Source: Elusimicrobia bacterium RIFCSPLOWO2_01_FULL_54_10 (GTDB lineage Bacteria; Elusimicrobiota; Elusimicrobia; 2-02-FULL-39-32). From it: a stretch of 6,521 nucleotides of DNA. The stretch covers positions 13,075 through 19,595 of the forward strand of contig MGUQ01000103.1 of NCBI GenBank assembly GCA_001799975.1, written 5' to 3'. Below are positions 4,781 through 6,521 of this stretch, one piece after another (position 1 is the first letter of the stretch; every line of letters starts with the position of its first letter). Below the pieces are notes generated by a model. The model had not been told where the DNA came from. It was given only the letters and a program-made list of their open reading frames with translations, and made no database searches. Position numbers and translations under genes: made by a program.

Positions 4781-6521
4781 AGAAATTTGTTTTCCTTTTC
4801 ATTGCCGCCGCCCTGCAGTTGTCTCCGGCCCTTGCTTCCGAACCCAAGTCGCAAGTCTATTCCCACTTCTTAAACGCCCTCCTTCTCGAGAAAAACGGGG
4901 AGCTCGAGCGCGCACTCAGCGAATACAACCGTTCCCTGGAACTGGAGCCTCAGGCCGGAGCCGTCCTGCGCCAGAGGGCAAGCCTCCATATGAAGATGGG
5001 CAACCCGGAAAAAGCCCTCGCCGACACCCAGGCCATCGTCAAACAGCGCCCGCAGGACGCCGAATCCCTGAAACTCCTGGCCAACATTTATCTCATGAGA
5101 GGCCAAGCTGAGCAGGCGCGGCTCGCCCCGGAAAAAGTTTTGGAGCTGGACCCCAAAGATTCCCAGTCCCTCATGGACCTTTCCCTCATTCTCATCACCG
5201 AAGATCCGCCCGCGGCCGCCAAATCCCTTGAAAAACTTTCCCGGATGGAGCCCGATTCCTCTGAAGTTTTTTATCACCTGGGGCTGGCGCACCAGAAAAC
5301 CGGTGACGAAGAAAAATCCGCCGCAGCTTTTAAAAGAGTGGTGGAGCTGGACCCGTCTTCCCTCCCTGCTCTCTTTTTGCTCGGGCAGATGAAAGAGAAG
5401 GCGGGCAAAACGGAAGAAGCCATTGCCCTCTATGAATCCGCTCTGGAAAAAATGCCGGACAACTCGTCGCTCCGCATGCAGATTGTGATGCTCCACGCCG
5501 GCCGCTCAGACCTGGCTTCCGTCGAGCGCGTCCTCGAATATTTCAAGGACGATGCCAACGCGCCCGTGGAGGCCAACCTCTGGCTGGGAGTGACGGCCGA
5601 AAGCCGCAAGGACTGGGACGCGGCCCTCCAATACTATTTGAAAGCCCAGGCCCAGGCGGACAACCCGGAAATCCACATCCGTCTTGCCTCCATCTACAGC
5701 CACTTGGGCAAGGTGGGCGAAACCCTCGAATCCCTGAAAACGCTCATCGATAAAAATCCGCTGAGCGCCCAATACCGGTATTTCATGGGTCTGGCCTATT
5801 TGGATCTTAAGAAACCCAAAAAAGCCATTCCGCATTTCACCAAGGCCGTCGAACTTAAAGCCGATTTTTCGTCCGCTTATTTCCAGCTCGGCGTGGCTCA
5901 CGACCAGCTGGGGGACTGGGCCAAAGCCGAAGCTCTTTTCCGCCAGGCCGTGGCGGTGGACACGGCCAACGCCTCAGCCTACAATTACATCGGCTATTCC
6001 CTGGCGGACAGGAAAGAAAACCTCTTCGAAGCCCGCCGCATGATCGAGCGCGCGCTCGAGCTGGACCACGACAATCCGGCCTTCATCGATTCATTGGGAT
6101 GGCTCAATTTCCGCGAAGGCAATTTCACGCAGGCGCTAATGCATTTGACGTCCGCCGCCGAAAAAATAAGCGACCCCGTCATTCTGGACCACTTGGGGGA
6201 TTGTTATGCCGCGCTCGGCCAGGTTTCAGAAGCCGCCCTGGCCTATTCCAAATCACTGGAATTGGAACCGGGCAGCAAGCCCGTGCAGAAAAAGCTCGAC
6301 GCGCTCCACAAATTCCTTGTGCCCACATCGCCCGCGCGCAAAATTTTGAAAGCGTTCGAGTTTCGGCTCAAGCAGGCCACCAATATTTCCGGGCCTTTCT
6401 TTGTGAAGCGCAATTTTATTGCCGCGTCCAGAAATTTTTCCCAGGGCGTTTTTTATCTGCGTCACGAAGACACCTTGGTGGCCGTTTCCACGGCGCTCCG
6501 CACTGAGGTGCGGGGGGATTT
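4777..6521 (+). CDS. exported TPR-repeat protein, TTG start, 3' end outside window
   Basis: An uninterrupted frame runs from TTG 4777 to the right edge, 581 full codons. With TTG read as Met it opens MKKFVFLF and continues through a hydrophobic core to SPALA|SEPKS, a textbook Sec signal peptide (about 1-20), so the mature part should be in the periplasm or at the outer membrane. About 13 TPR units follow (roughly residues 28-498), typified by ALSEYNRSLELEP (46-58), AFKRVVELDP (184-193), AYFQLGVAHDQLGDWAKAE (367-385) and a DSLGWLNFREGNFTQAL unit (438-454). Residues after about 520 lose the TPR pattern, and RNFSQGVFYLR (552-562) recalls lipoprotein-carrier (LolA/LolB/DUF4292-like) domains, at low confidence. 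The start overlaps the rimI stop as TTGA, so the genes are coupled. TPRs bind partner proteins, perhaps in envelope assembly; the exact function is unknown. Confidence 0.88.
   Translation, partial: MKKFVFLFIAAALQLSPALASEPKSQVYSHFLNALLLEKNGELERALSEYNRSLELEPQAGAVLRQRASLHMKMGNPEKALADTQAIVKQRPQDAESLKLLANIYLMRGQAEQARLAPEKVLELDPKDSQSLMDLSLILITEDPPAAAKSLEKLSRMEPDSSEVFYHLGLAHQKTGDEEKSAAAFKRVVELDPSSLPALFLLGQMKEKAGKTEEAIALYESALEKMPDNSSLRMQIVMLHAGRSDLASVERVLEYFKDDANAPVEANLWLGVTAESRKDWDAALQYYLKAQAQADNPEIHIRLASIYSHLGKVGETLESLKTLIDKNPLSAQYRYFMGLAYLDLKKPKKAIPHFTKAVELKADFSSAYFQLGVAHDQLGDWAKAEALFRQAVAVDTANASAYNYIGYSLADRKENLFEARRMIERALELDHDNPAFIDSLGWLNFREGNFTQALMHLTSAAEKISDPVILDHLGDCYAALGQVSEAALAYSKSLELEPGSKPVQKKLDALHKFLVPTSPARKILKAFEFRLKQATNISGPFFVKRNFIAASRNFSQGVFYLRHEDTLVAVSTALRTEVRGD

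Noticed and set aside
4870..6465. Several minus-strand open frames (4870-5496, 5506-5901, 5994-6182, 6253-6465)
   Set aside because: All lie opposite the long TPR gene, whose repeats, signal peptide and unbroken frame are much stronger evidence. The antisense products are Phe/Gly-rich shadows.
1..6521. CRISPR arrays, tRNA or rRNA genes, insertion sequences
   Set aside because: No regularly spaced repeats, no cloverleaf-like segments and no transposase frame were seen. Coding sequence fills almost the entire window.

Overview
The window looks like chromosomal DNA of a Gram-negative-type bacterium, possibly from an uncultured phylum such as Omnitrophota or Elusimicrobiota. The phylum is a guess from gene content, TTG starts and apparent leaderless starts, not from a marker gene. 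GC is about 55-60% in the stretches I sampled on the right, and about 40-45% in the leftmost 460 bases.

Left edge (1-464): an accessory junction. The last 41 codons of a tyrosine recombinase with the C-terminal signature of integron integrases (IntI) end at 127. A 281-base cassette-like unit follows. It is bounded by two near-identical 16-base repeats, each containing an integron-type core (GTTRGGC on the minus strand), and carries one small ribbon-helix-helix (BrnA/CopG-type) antitoxin gene on the minus strand with no toxin gene beside it. The right-hand repeat supplies the stop codon of the chromosomal gene mltG.

Middle (462-4267): a compact minus-strand operon read leuB > thpR > NodB-family deacetylase > ruvX > mltG, with gaps of 3 bases or overlaps of 4 and 16 bases. 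It mixes leucine biosynthesis (3-isopropylmalate dehydrogenase), RNA end processing (2',3'-cyclic phosphodiesterase), an envelope polysaccharide or peptidoglycan deacetylase, pre-16S rRNA maturation (RuvX) and termination of glycan strands (MltG). The thpR product has Arg in place of His in its second catalytic HxT motif.

Right (4268-6521): a 39-base divergent spacer holds overlapping promoter-like elements whose -10 boxes lie 8 and 6 bases from the leuB and rimI ATGs, so both mRNAs may be leaderless. On the plus strand, rimI (ribosomal-protein alanine N-acetyltransferase) overlaps by 4 bases (TTGA) a long gene that starts at TTG. That gene encodes an exported protein with a signal peptide and about 13 TPR units, and it runs off the right edge after 581 codons. 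Its long open frame is easily missed because of the TTG start and the missing stop.

No complete new system is visible. The most unusual parts are the integrase/cassette junction at the 3' end of mltG, the divergent leaderless promoter pair, and the ThpR active-site change.
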